Of a stretch of 64,000 nt of DNA, positions 33,404 through 45,119 are shown in pieces. The notes under the pieces are model-generated. The model searched no databases. It saw nothing but the letters and a program-made list of their open reading frames with translations, and had not been told where the DNA came from. The position numbers and the translations under genes are program-made. How positions within the stretch are numbered: position 1 is the first letter of the stretch; each line of letters starts with the position of its first letter. Source of the DNA: Gentiana macrophylla (Eukaryota; Streptophyta; Magnoliopsida; Gentianales; Gentianaceae). The stretch spans positions 62,590,407-62,654,406 of the forward strand of contig CM047817.1 in the NCBI GenBank assembly GCA_026214975.1. The letters are read 5' to 3'.

Positions 33404-34934
33404 TGTTGGGAGGATTTTGCATCATAAAAACAAAAGAAAATTTATAAACCTATACTTAACATGCAAACTAACTCCTAACCGACCAAATATCGGGTAGTTG
33501 ATAGCATAGTAGGGTAAGTACAGGGTCGATCCACAGGGAATTGAGATGTTGAATCTAATTTCACTAATCCTACCAATTGTTACTCAAAGAACGAATAAAC
33601 AAAAGAAACGAAAGAACAAAACATAAAAACAGAAAAGAAACAAAAACAAACAATCTAACCTAAAGACATGGGGTCAAACATTGAACAAGCCTAGTGATCT
33701 CAATTCTAGTTATCTCATGATTTTAATTCAGTTTGTGGTTTCACCTTTTTCACGAGACACAAATCCCTAATCTCTTAGTGAACTTATCTCTCAAGCTATG
33801 AATTCCTAATTCCTTAGTGAATTCAATTATCTATCTCTCATCTTTCGAGTGTTGAGACTGATTTACCAAACAAAACGACGGGTGTAGATTCAAGTTACTC
33901 TCGTATAATCGAATCTAACAACCTAGGAATCTAACCAATTAATTTGTCACATAATCAACGGCTAAAAACCCTATCTTTCTATGATGATCTAAGGTTTATG
34001 CAACTTCCGTATTATAAACATCAATAGAAAACAGATCTTTCAATCTATTCTCATGGCCTCATAAGCACAAAGAAAGATACAAAATAAATCAACAATCATG
34101 AAGAAAAACTGAAATTGAATTAAATTGAAAGAAATCAAACTCACATAGTTTTGAACAAGGATTGATCCATGGAAACGAAAAACATCTAAACTACTCCTAA
34201 TCTAACCTCGGTTCACCCGAGCACAAGGCTCGCTCGGGTGACCGGCCTTCAAATATCCAAGTGTGCGCTTGCTCTCTTTGTGTTTGATGTGAAGAAATTT
34301 ACGAATGAATTAGGGTTTGGGGCTGCTTTGTGCTTTTATAATAAAACTAAGTCGGCCGCTACACTCTGATAACCTAAGTCGGTTTCAGCAAAAACGGCGG
34401 TGGACGCCCGTTCACTCAACCGGATGCCCGTCCAGGATGCTTGGGCGGAGATCGGGCGCTCGTTTGGGCGTCGTCGAACTCTCTCGAATGTGAATTACGA
34501 TTACGATGCCGGTTCAGATTTTCAAACGCCAGCTTCGATCTGGGCGCTCGTCCGCTTTATTTGGGCGCTGATCCATCGTCGAAAATCTTGAGATTTCCAT
34601 CTTTATCTTCATTGATTTCTTTCCTTATCTCTTTTATTCTTCCATATCTTTGATTGATCCTCTCTCATCTCAAATTAGCTCTTTAGGATCATCTTTTCCA
34701 TCATCAATGAGTATCTACACAAGGATCAAAACATACCAAAGTGTAACATATTTCCAAAATAATATAAAATCATAATTTAAGCACATAATTAAATTCGTTT
34801 TGCAATTTAACTATTAAAAACATCATTTACTCAATATTTCAATATAAAGCTCAAAATCTATGAAAATCATACGAATGTAGGGGAAATTGATATAGAAAAA
34901 ATATATAAAAATCACTATAATTTAGCCCTTAACA
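33404..34934 (-). repeat. N3 3' LTR (left copy)
   Basis: 1531 bp. Minus-strand TATA box (TATAAAAG) at 34333-34340. CpG-rich words at about 34395-34580. The conserved ATTCCCTGTGGATCGACC box is at about 33523-33541 on the minus strand. Confidence 0.95.
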
Positions 34935-34974
34935 ACACCCCCACACTTATCTTTTTGCTCGTCCTCGAGCAAAA
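34935..34974 (-). other. N3 3' polypurine tract and hairpin
   Basis: On the minus strand TTTTGCTCG-AGGA-CGAGCAAAA (34953-34974) precedes TAAGTGTGGGGGTGT, which touches the LTR. It is the counterpart of the N1 module, with loop AGGA instead of GGA. Confidence 0.9.
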
Positions 34975-35945
34975 CAAAACAAAGATCAAGCTCGCGACAA
35001 ATAAACATCCATACAAATATGAAGTATATTCAATAACATAGATGTTCACCCGTGTAGTGTGTGCATAGCCATAATAAACTTCCACTAAGTTCCACAATTT
35101 GAAAGTTATTCAAACCAAAACTAGCCCGGTTTCCCATCTAAGTTAGAAATATTCAAAAATTATAACAGGCACTTTACAAAACATACATATCCCAAAAAGA
35201 AATAGTAGAGAATATCTAAAACATTTCTGACAAACTCAGAGGATAATCCCTACAACATATCCTTCAGTTTATACTAGGTATAAGATTAACGATAACTAAG
35301 TCCTTACTTATTCATAATAATATATTTCAATATTTTCACTTTTTCACACTTTTCTAACACACATCGTAATAAGCTTTTGCCTCATAGCGAGAATAGGACA
35401 TTTCAAGATAATCCCTACCTTACTCCAATCATAAGGCGACTTCCGACACACACAATTACAATTATGTTTACTTAGAGATTTCTAGTTGGCGTGGAAAAGA
35501 TTATTTTTAGTAGCACGTACTACCCTTGAGCATAACACCTCAAGTAAACAATTTATTACTATTGCAAAGACTTAATCACGCTTCACTTATCACATTCAAA
35601 CTTACAGATATTCACAGATGTCATACTTTAATCCTAGAATACAAACTACTAAACTTTTCAAGAATTGTACATAAGCAAAGAAACATGCTATAATCATCAA
35701 AAATCTCCAACTAAAATGGGGTAGGCTTTCAACATTTACCTCATCATTTACTATGGCATGTGAAAAGAGTGTCGGGTGAAACAACTAAAATTACTAAATA
35801 TACTGAGAATATAGCAAAAATGATATAAACTCAAGCAAAGATATGCCTTTGTCTACTCGGGATATAACAAAAATTTGAAAATTAAGCACTTTTCATAGAA
35901 ATACTAAAAATATGAGCAAACGAAAGTAGACACATAAATCATCTA
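34975..35945 (-). other. N3 3' conserved non-coding region
   Basis: Counterpart of N1 24566-25620. It includes the hydrophobic frame at 35602-35784 (60 residues), which shares most of its sequence with the N1 frame at 24697-24903, for example NVESLPHFSWRF and LVVCILGLKYDI. Confidence 0.7.
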
Positions 35946-35984
35946 TCCCTTCCCCACACTTAGATTGCAACTTGTCCTCAAGTT
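35946..35984 (-). other. N3 central AGGA hairpin plus PPT-like tract
   Basis: On the minus strand AACTTG-AGGA-CAAGTT (35969-35984) is followed by CTAAGTGTGGGGAAGGG. Same module as N1 24530-24565. Confidence 0.85.
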
Positions 35985-36399
35985 ATACTGAAATAATAAA
36001 TTAGAGAACTTAGGCGATTGGATGTCGGCAGTGCGGAGGAACCAACAAGAACCGAGGATTGCTTGCATAGCTCGATGAGGCGTGTGAGCATCACGGGACA
36101 ACCGAATACATCTTTAAAGTGCACAATAGCTATAGAGTATCCTGCAGACTTGATTAGTGCAAAAAGAGTCTTGAGGAAAAGAAAAGATTACATATATAAA
36201 GCACATGAAGAAAAGGATCATAGAGATTTTTCAACTTAAGCTCAACTAAAGATTGAATACTATACATGAAATACTACAAATTCGTAGGCTAGGTGCAACT
36301 ATATGAAAATATACTACAATGCAATCTACATGATATGCAATCCTAAAAATAAAAAAAATAAATTCTGACAGGCTCAGGCTGAGCAAGTTTGGAGGACAA

Positions 36400-36960
36400 C
36401 CCTACAGTGACTACGGCCTATCAGAAACTAAAAATAAAGAAAACGAGGCGAGATTACGAAACCGGCGAGTTAACTACGCTCAAGAAAAATAAAAGAAAAA
36501 TATAAAAACAATGCAACTAGATGACATGCAACTAAATGATATGCATCTAAGTGATATGCAAAAATAAAAGAATAAAAGAAAGAAAACTAGCCCACTAATT
36601 TGCAACACGACATGTATAAAATAAACGTCTACCAAATAATGACAGGTTACGATAAACGATGCGATCTTGTTCATTACATGCGATGTGTGACGCGCTTTAA
36701 GACTCGTCAAAGTTGATAGCATTATGGAAACCAACAGTTAGCTATACTAAACATATATAACTCATAAGGTTTCCATCGTAGCAACGGAAAACCGACAGTT
36801 ACTACCCAAATGAGTTATAAAAATAACAAGGAAGCACATAAGTCTCAAAGCTTAAAAGATTCATCACAGGATATGTAGCATACGAAAACCGACATTAGCT
36901 ACTAACTAAAACACAAACAGTTATAGTATACGAGAACCGACATTAACTATAAGATGCATT
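36400..36960 (-). repeat. N3 stem-loop array
   Basis: Counterpart of the N1 array. The best copy has an outer perfect 10-bp stem TATAACTCAT/ATGAGTTATA (36756-36765/36810-36819) around an inner stem GTAGTAAC/GTTGCTAC on the minus strand (36798-36805/36778-36785), with the same loop TGTCGGTTTTCC. Confidence 0.85.
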
Positions 36961-37139
36961 GATGAATCAAGTATATAAAAATTGATCAATTACTTAACAT
37001 GGATTCATAGATGGAAAAATAAAAACATGTATATTCAGGACATCTACGGAAAGCGGAATAAGCCACATAAGCTCGTATGAAAGCAATCCATACTAAATAA
37101 AGCATTAAAAATCAAATTTAGAAGAAATCCGGAACCTGG

Positions 37140-37305
37140 ACGCAGGTTGGACGCTCGTCCAACCTTACGACGCTGTTCAATCCTTCAGACGCAGCGTTCT
37201 CCTGGAAATTCGACATCGGGCGACCGTTCAACGGACTGCACGCCGCTTCGTTCACTGCACTTATGAATCGGGCGGGCGTTCACTACCTTGAACGCTCGTC
37301 CACAC
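37140..37305 (-). repeat. N3 leader cluster of CpG-rich words
   Basis: Words such as GGACGCTCGTCC, GCGACCGTTCAACG, GGGCGGGCGTTC and GAACGCTCGTCC are in the same place as the N1 cluster, between primer site and stem-loop array. Confidence 0.85.
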
Positions 37306-37615
37306 AACCAATATGCAACAAAAACCAGCAGGCAAACACAGCAAACCCTAGAAACTCATAATTCAAAACATCACAGCACAGACACCGCAGCCACAGACAA
37401 ATTTCAGCACAGGAGTTAGATTAGATAACACATAAACACATGATTCACGTAAAACAAATTGAGTAAAAAACTTTTGCACATTCTTAACCCTACGGTCATC
37501 GAAACACGGCAAAATAAAAACTCTCAATCTATTCGACGCTACTTTTATTGAAAACGAAAAATAAAACGTAACAAAATCAAAGAACTAACTCAACTAGATT
37601 CAACATGACACCTAT

Positions 37616-37633
37616 TCCCCGGCAACGGCGCCA
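37616..37633 (-). other. N3 primer binding site
   Basis: TGGCGCCGTTGCCGGGGA on the minus strand, 4 bp from the 5' LTR. Confidence 0.92.
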
Positions 37634-37637
37634 CTTT

Positions 37638-39159
37638 TGTTGGGAGGATTTTGCATCATAAAAACAAAAGAAAATTTATAAACCTATACTTAACATGCAA
37701 ACTAACTCCTAACCGACCAAATATCAGGTAGTTGATAGCATAGTAGGGTAAGTACAGGGTCGATCCACAGGGAATTGGGATGTTGAATCCAATTTCACTA
37801 ATCCTACCAATTGTTACTCAAAGAACGAATAAACAAAAGAAACGAAAGAACAAAACATAAAAACAGAAAAGAAACAAAAACAAACAATCTAACCTAAAGA
37901 CATGGGGTCAAACATTGAACAAGCCTAGTGATCTCAATTCTAGTTATCTCATGATTTTAATTCAGTTTGTGGTTTCACCCTTTCACGAGACACAAATCCC
38001 TAATCTCTTAGTGAACTTATCTCTCAAGCTATGAATTCCTAATTCCTTAGTGAATTCAATTATCTATCTCTCATCTTTCGAGTGTTGAGACTGATTTACC
38101 AAACAAAACGACGGGTGTAGATTCAAGTTACTCTCGTATAATCGAATCTAACAACCTAGGAATCTAACAAATTAATTTGTCACATAATCAACGGCTAAAA
38201 ACCCTATCTTTCTATGATGATCTAAGGTTTATGCAACTTCCGTATTATAAACATCAATAGAAAACAGATCTTTCAATCTATTCTCATGGCCTCATAAGCA
38301 CAAAGAAAGATACAAAATAAATCAACAATCATGAAGAAAAACTGGAATTGAATTAAATTGAAAGAAATCAAACTCACATAGTTTTGAACAAGGATTGATC
38401 CATGGAAACGAAAAACATCTAAACTACTCCTAATCTAACCTCGGTTCACCCGAGCACAAGGCTCGGGTGACCGGCCTTCAAATCTCCAAGGTGCGGCTGC
38501 TCTCTTGTGTTTGATGTTAAGAAATTTCTGAATGAATTAGGGTTTGGGGCTGTTGTGCTTTTATAATAAAACTAAGTCGGCTGCTACAGTAACCTAAGTC
38601 GGTTTCAGCAAAAACGGCGGTGGACGCCCGTTCACTCAACCGGACGCCCGTCCAGGATGCTTGGACGGAGATCGACGCTCGTTTGGACAAATGCGTCTCA
38701 ACTCTCTCGAATGTGAATTACGATTCTAGACGCCGTTCAGATTTTCAAACGCCGATTACGATCTGGGCCTTTCGTCCGCTTTATTTGGGCGCTTGATCCA
38801 TCGCCGAAATCTTGATATTTCCATCTTTATCTTCATTGATTTCTTTCCTTATCTCTTTTATTCTTCCATATCTTTGATTGATCCTCTCTCATCTCGAAAT
38901 TAGCTCTTTAGGATCATCTTTTCCATCATCAATGAGTATCTACACAAGGATCAAAACATACCAAAGTGTAACATATTTCCAAAATAATATAAAATCATAA
39001 TTTAAGCACATAATTCGTTACGTTTTGCAATTTAACTATTAAAAACATCATTTACTCAATATTTCAATATAAAGCTCGAAATCTATGAAAATCATACGAA
39101 TGTAGGGGAAATTGATATAGAAAATATATATAAAAATCACTATAATTTACCCCTTAACA
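37638..39159 (-). repeat. N3 5' LTR (right copy)
   Basis: 1522 bp. Minus-strand TATA box (TATAAAAG) at 38558-38565. Nearly the same as the left LTR except at the CpG-word cluster (about 38610-38815), where many differences are concentrated. Confidence 0.95.
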
Positions 39160-39164
39160 CTGTA

Positions 39165-40784
39165 AAATCAGAATGTACACCCTCGTGTTTCACTGTGTTT
39201 CTTTAGTTTGTATTTTGATACTTCGGGTAAATTATGATGTAATATAACCCGAAGAAGTGTGTTTTGGGGGGGCTAGTTTTTGGTGTTTTCGGTTTTGATA
39301 AGCTGTGGTGATCCGTCAAGTTTCATTTCGTTATCTCCATACCTGTGTATCTCGTGTAGATGTTGTTTCTGTTGATATTAGCACAGGTACCCTGGGAGGA
39401 CTTTCTACGGATACCACGTGATCGTACTCGCGCTTTTTCCGGTTGTAAGCTAAGTTTTCTACCCTTATCATTCGTGTTTGGTTTCAAAGTAGGAGGTGGT
39501 TGGTTTAGCTTCAATGTTTCATTTTCATGTTGAACGAGTTATACTTAGTGATTGTTTTTCCTTTAGTGTAAATGAGTCGGTATTTAGAAATTTTGATGCA
39601 TTTGACATTGGTTTTGATACATTGAGCCTATAGTTTTGCTTTGATAAAACTTATAGTGATTATACGAATGCATTTCATTCGAGTTGAGATCTTGTATTGA
39701 GAATCGAATAGTTCTATCACGTTAGCTTCAACTTCACGAATCACCTTGACTAGTGAACGATTATGGTAGCTATTAATGACCCGGTTACCTAGAACTTATA
39801 TTAGTAACTTCAAGGCAAAATAGAAAGGTCGGTCTTGGTTAGGTACGGGATGACGGTTTTGGCATTTATTTTGACCCGATCAGAGCCAAAGGCCAACCTA
39901 ACCGATTAATCCATTGTTACCCCTCTAAGCCTTTTGTAGGGTGGTTAGACTGCCACCCGAACTAGCCTTTCGTGTTACTAGCCCGTGAAAATCGATGTCC
40001 CTAACTTTATTTCAATCTACGTATCCTTGACTACCTTGCAATTAAGCTTGTTCGTTCCACACATTTTTACGATGCTGCGAGGTATTGTTGAGACGTAAGT
40101 AATTGTATGGAGTCGTGATTTACGAGTTGTTTGGAAAGAGGAATGTAACAATGTTCCGGTTGTGGCTATTGGTTAAAAAATTTGATGTATAGTATCTTTT
40201 TTTCATGCTTTGATTCAAAAAGAAAAACAAAAGAAAAGAAAAGAAAGTGTGTTTGTTTTTATAGTGTGTTATAAGTCCAAAAAAGGAATAAAGTGTTTTA
40301 TTGAAGGAATGTGAAGTTAAAGTTAGGGTTTGGATTTCGTTTTTTTATATAGTCGGAAGATTGAAGACGACGTTGATACCGAGTGTCGTGTTTATTTTTG
40401 ACTTCGTTAAAGCTCTCTTGCACTTTCTTCTTTCTATTTTTATCGTAAATATCTCTTTCGTTAGCCCCGACCCTAGCTTAACATTACAACCCTTCAAGTC
40501 CTGCTCGACCGTACTAGACTTTGATTGACCTCGATTAGTGGAGATGTTTACGACATATAAGCCTACGGTGTAGCCTCGGTACATTAAACGTCTATAATCT
40601 AAACCGGTCGTAGTTGATAAATATTCGAGAAAGCTATTCACACACACACATTCTCTTCTCAATACAAGGTAGAACCTAAATCATATACATTTGTGTCAAT
40701 TACTTGTGTTTTACCATTTCAATTCTTATAGACTTGATGTATGATAGCAATGTTGACTCCATATTTATTTTTGAATCGCTCATT
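39165..40784 (+). other. N2 interior, right part, no gene
   Basis: No coding region is supported; frames on either strand (40301-40528, 40345-40662) overlap each other and lack motifs. There is an A-rich tract at about 40218-40248 and a short CA repeat at about 40640. Confidence 0.5.
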
Positions 40785-40821
40785 TTTGCTCGAGGGCGAG
40801 CAAACGCTAAGTGGGGGAAGT
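40785..40821 (+). other. N2 3' hairpin and polypurine tract
   Basis: TTTGCTCG-AGGG-CGAGCAAA (40785-40804) is followed by CTAAGTGGGGGAAGT touching the LTR. Same design as N1, N3 and Ath4. Confidence 0.9.
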
Positions 40822-42380
40822 TGATGAGAGTCAAATTGGCTATCATTTTCTATGTAATTATACCACGTTTATTCCTCGTTTTATATGTTTCCGGGGACAT
40901 TTGGTTGTATTTTGATGTATTTACACCTTGGTTATCATTTCGGGACCTAGGACGTAAAGTCCGGGATTCTCGGTCTTTTTCGGTGTAATTAACTATACTC
41001 TCGGTCACCCTAGTGTCCTGTAGGGATTACATGTGGTTTTTGTTATGATCTTGTACAAGTCTTAGGTGTTTGAGATGACCGGAAGGTGAGATACGAGGAT
41101 TGGAACGTGTGCCCAAAGCTTAAACGTTCAAACGGATCAAAACGTGTTGGTACTACAACCACACCTTCCACTGATCTGCATTTTAATCCACCTTAGATGC
41201 ATTTTATAGGCTGGACATTTTCATAAACGTTGTATTCAATTGAATCATCTTTCCAACGCAACTTGAATCACACAATTCGGAGGTCTACACACAGAGTTAT
41301 GACTGATTTACTGAAGGTGTTTCCTTAGCTTAGATTAGTTTAGAGGTATATTAGCTTAGATTAGTTGTAGATCGTTGTAATCCGGAGGATCTCGGTGATA
41401 GCTTGACGCGTTATTGACGGGATTTCGCTCGGAGATTCGATTTTCTACGGCACAATATATTCGGTATTTCATTTTCATTTCTTGTTCTTGCTTTCAATCA
41501 TGGTTTATGTTAACTATTATTGTTGATTTCTTGTTGTTTTTCTTGTTATGATGAGTAGCTAGTTTTTCCAATAGTCGAGATATGTGATAGCCTTCGAAAT
41601 CGAATCCTTATCTTGTTGATTGAAGTGTTTTGATGTTTTGATTGTTAGATTCTCGGTGTTGTTATCATTCTAGAACTTATTCTAAATGACTTTTGTCGAA
41701 TTAATTACTCGATAATCGTATTTCACGTGTCTTCTTTACATATGTATTTTGCGAGAGGATACGGGAAAAGGGGTTCTAGGATCACCCTGTAAACCCGACT
41801 GAGTTGTTCAGATTCGGTTTCGTGTGTGAGGTTTATATCATTGTTAATAAGCGTCTCATAGATCATAGACCGTGTCGGTCAGTCAAATCCGTCATAATTT
41901 GTTGAACTTTGACATAGGAGGGTAGATTATTGAATTAATGTCTATACTCGAATTTGGAAACGACACCCTTTGAGTGACAACGAGGCGGACTGTTGAACCT
42001 AACATAAGAGGGTAGATTATTCAATTAATGTCTATTTTCGGAAACAGGAGATGACACCCTTCAACGATGCCGAGAACATTAGAGTTTGTCGAAACACTTC
42101 CGAAAGCGAGTTAGGGTTAGAGAGTTGTTGGTTGGATCATAGCTCGGCTATCTTGTTTTTCATAGTTTAAAATCTTTTTTTCTTATGTTTATTTAGTTGT
42201 TAGAACCGGTGATCTGACAAATCACCACGTTCAATTTTTGTGTTGACCTGAAATAGGGATGTGACCGACTTTGGTACTCGACCAGATTCCCTGTGGGATA
42301 CGACCTTGACTCATCAATTCTAGGCTACAGTTGACCCGGTACACTGCCGGTAAGATTGGACACTTAGAAAAGGCCGATCA
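40822..42380 (+). repeat. N2 3' LTR, with internal deletion
   Basis: 1559 bp. It lacks about 185 bp that the 5' LTR has at about 31741-31925, including the CpG-rich words and the region where a promoter would be expected. The rest matches closely. Confidence 0.92.
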
Positions 42381-42385
42381 GCCCA

Positions 42386-44074
42386 CGAAGAGCTCAAGCC
42401 CTAGTCACAATAGAACCGGAGGAGAGTGATCCAGACTGGATATGAGATTTCCATCAGGGTGAATGTTTCCTATCTGAATGTGCCCTATGTTTTGGCGATC
42501 CTAAGAGAAGACCTCGCCGTAACTTTCTTTCGTTGCTTTTATTTCATTACTATTGTAACTTACTACTTTGCCTTCCACTTTTGGCCATGTTTTTTATGAA
42601 CTCTTTTTGCTGTTAACATAGTGGATGCGAATGAGCGTCGGGCCCAGAAGTAGAAGCAGGCTGAGGAAGCCGCAAAGGCTAGGCATGAGCAGTTGAAGCA
42701 AGCTCCGGGGGATCCCTCATACTTTGGATGTCACCATTATTGATGAGACTTACAATCCCAATCAGCCACATCAATAGGAGGCGCCTATGTGCGTGGGCTC
42801 AAGTCAGGCTGCCGGGGCCCAGAAGAGACCGCAGGCTGAGGTGCCCGTTAAAGATTTCCAAACCTCCAAGCGGTCCAGAACCGAGAAAACCAAAGCAGCT
42901 GGCGGAGCTGATAAAGGTTCTGGTCGTCCTGATAAGTGACCCGCTGAGAAGTCAACGTCACAACCTGAAGTAATTGCTGAAGTGGTCGCCGAGGAGATGG
43001 GGGCGCTGCCAAAAGGGACACCGCCTCACGGTTACAAAGGGAAGGAGGCTCTCTACTTGGACGTTGAGTTTATCCAAGGTCTTGATATGACAAAGGCGAG
43101 CCAGAACAGGGAGGCAATTGCTGATGTCATTCCTTTGGGCTGTCTTGCATTGGATTCGCTACCCGGAGTTCAGATGGAGATCGGTAGAGGGATCACAGCT
43201 CGCGTCGTGGTTCAAGACGATTCCTCTGCCAAAGATGAGGTCGCTGAGCTTAAGGATCTTGCCGGTCAGTTCGGGATCGTAGCATCTATGGTAATTTTTT
43301 AACTTATGTCTGTTTCTCCAACTTTATTTTCCTGCGAACTTATCCCCTTTTTCTCTGATTTCAGCTTGGAACTCGCATCCACAAGGCTACAGAGGCCACT
43401 GAGAAACGCAAGGCCGAGCTCAGAAAGGAAACCGCGGCCCTTGGTGCTTCGGACAAAGCAAGAGTTGCTGCCTAAGCCAATAATGCGAAAGCTTTGGCCG
43501 AGATAGATCGTCGGAAGGTGGCCATGAAGGTAGTGCTAAGTTTGACACTGAGCTGCAGCAGAAGGTGGTGATCTTGGGTGAGACTGCTAAGAAATCCGCT
43601 GAAGAGTTAAAGGGCGCTCAGGAGGAGATTGCGAGCTTGAGAGAGCAACTTGCCTCTGCCAAGGAGGCCGGCGAGGAAGCCGGTCCTGCGGCCGTTGATG
43701 CCTATAAGCTTTCTAATGAATTCCTAGATACGCAAGAGGCGAGCTTTGATCAAGGCATTAATCACTTTGCCCGCAGCCTCTGGGCGTATCATGGTAGAGA
43801 AACAGTTGGTCTCGAGGAGATGGTCCGGTGGGTTGCCATGTCTCAGCGAAATCCTGAGTTGCTAGCCCTTCACCCGGATATCCCTTATACTGACGACCAT
43901 ATTCTCGATATCCAAGCCGGGTAGATGAAGGATCGAAATCCGATCTGGGACCCTCCACCAGTCAACCCTGTAAACCTGGCCGATTTGAAGATCTCTCCTG
44001 CTGCGATTGTTCAACCCTCTGCAAGTGTTCAACTCGGTGATGAGTATATCGATACTCCTCCCAGCTCAAATTAA
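42386..44074 (+). pseudogene. Tat1 antisense ORF A, 3' part (coiled coil, with introns)
   Basis: Continuation of aORF-A after N2. Two likely introns are seen on the plus strand: GT at 42519 to AG at 42621 (103 bp), and GT at 43291 to AG at 43364 (74 bp). The second is in phase 0: it joins the frame of 42982-43290 to a coiled-coil exon (RIHKATEATEKRKAELRKE) without a shift. Ala/Glu/Lys-rich heptad-like sequence follows (EELKGAQEEIASLREQLASA), then a C-terminal segment with GLEEMVRWVAMSQRNPELL. TAG stops near 42651 and at 43922-43924, a TAA near 43473, and at least one frameshift break it. The long C-terminal coiled coil fits Transposase_28-type proteins. Confidence 0.68.
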
Positions 44075-45119
44075 GGATATTATGCTTTCTGCTTTATGCT
44101 TTTTGAGACAATTTCGGCGGTCTGTAATAACTCACCTTTGCTTTTTTGTTTGAACTATTTCGACGCTTTCCTTTGCTATCATTTTGTAATGATTTAATTC
44201 GTAACATGACTTGTGGCCGCTTTTGGCCCTTTGATCTATGCACTTTTTGATTTATGCACTTGCTTTCTTTGATTTGATCTCTTGTATGTATGCATGTATA
44301 CGGCCCTCTTTATTTTGGCGAGGTTGAGAGAACATGCTTGCTGAAATAATAGAACCTCAGAGCTGTCCTTGTGCTTTTGAATTTGAAAATTCCCAAGTTG
44401 TATCCATAGAGGTCGCTGCAGACTTGTTTCAAATGATGGATCGAAAATTCTAATCATGGCCCCATTGTTTGAGACAAGACCTGTGGCGACCTTGTTGAAA
44501 TACGATGTCTGCACTTTGTTGTGAAGTTTTTGAAAATTCCTAATATGTGGCCCCCTAATTTTTTGGCGAGGCTGCAATGTTGGGCTTGCCAGAAATATAA
44601 GGCGGAATTGCCTCAAATTAAAATTTTTGTTTATCCGGCCCCCTTTATTTTATGTAAGCCGAGGGTGAACTGGAATGAAACATGACTAACCTCATTGACT
44701 GGAATGAAAAATCCGCTGGCCTGAGGTAAGTTGTGGGCGTGTCGCTGAAAAGCTAAGGTTCTGACTTGATTGGACAACTCATTGGTTGGCTTTTGATTTT
44801 TTGGATAACTGCGTAGTGACTGTAGCCTTCAATTTTGTTTCGATAACTGTCAGGCGCTTAATGCGCCTTTTGAAATTCAAAATTTTGTTAGACCGCGTGA
44901 ATGCTGACCGTCTGATTCTGTTGATCTTGACCGCTTAATCTGTTTTTGATCCTCTATAAGAGGGGGGTTTCCCTGGTCTCTCTTCACACCTTTCTTGCAT
45001 AAATTTTTATTTTCTGATGTCTTTTTGATCCAGCGAGGGTAGCTCAGTGCGAGTGTACGAAGCCCGCCTATGCGTGAATTTTTCTTTTTTTCTCACTGCC
45101 TCTAACACTTCCAAGTCCA
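44075..45119 (+). other. Tat1 spacer: GGCCCCC repeats and promoter of aORF-B
   Basis: No gene. GGCCCYYTTT-like words recur at about 44302, 44459, 44549 and 44638, so part of it has a period near 90 bp. A plus-strand TATA box (CTATAAGAGG, 44954-44963) lies 165 bp before the ATG of aORF-B and is followed by a pyrimidine-rich leader. Confidence 0.6.

Larger units (their letters stand above)
33404..39159 (-). mobile_element. N3: non-autonomous element, N1 family, minus strand
   Basis: LTRs at 33404-34934 and 37638-39159 are the reverse complement of the N1-type LTR (TGTTAAGG...CCTCCCAACA on the minus strand). The TSD CTGTA is perfect (33399-33403 and 39160-39164). The interior (2703 bp) has the same order as N1: primer site, CpG-word cluster, stem-loop array, central hairpin-PPT, conserved 3' region, 3' hairpin-PPT. 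There is no gag or pol. N1 and N3 have clearly diverged, so comparison between them is informative. Confidence 0.95.
31244..42380 (+). mobile_element. N2: non-autonomous gypsy-like LTR element
   Basis: LTRs at 31244-32986 and 40822-42380 share ends TGATGAGAGTC...GGCCGATCA. The flanking 5 bp are GCCCG (31239-31243) and GCCCA (42381-42385), a TSD with one change. The interior has an Athila/Tat-type primer site and PPT. After subtracting N3 it is only about 2.1 kb and has no recognisable gag or pol. It split Tat1 aORF-A. The 5' and 3' LTRs differ in length by 184 bp. Confidence 0.92.
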
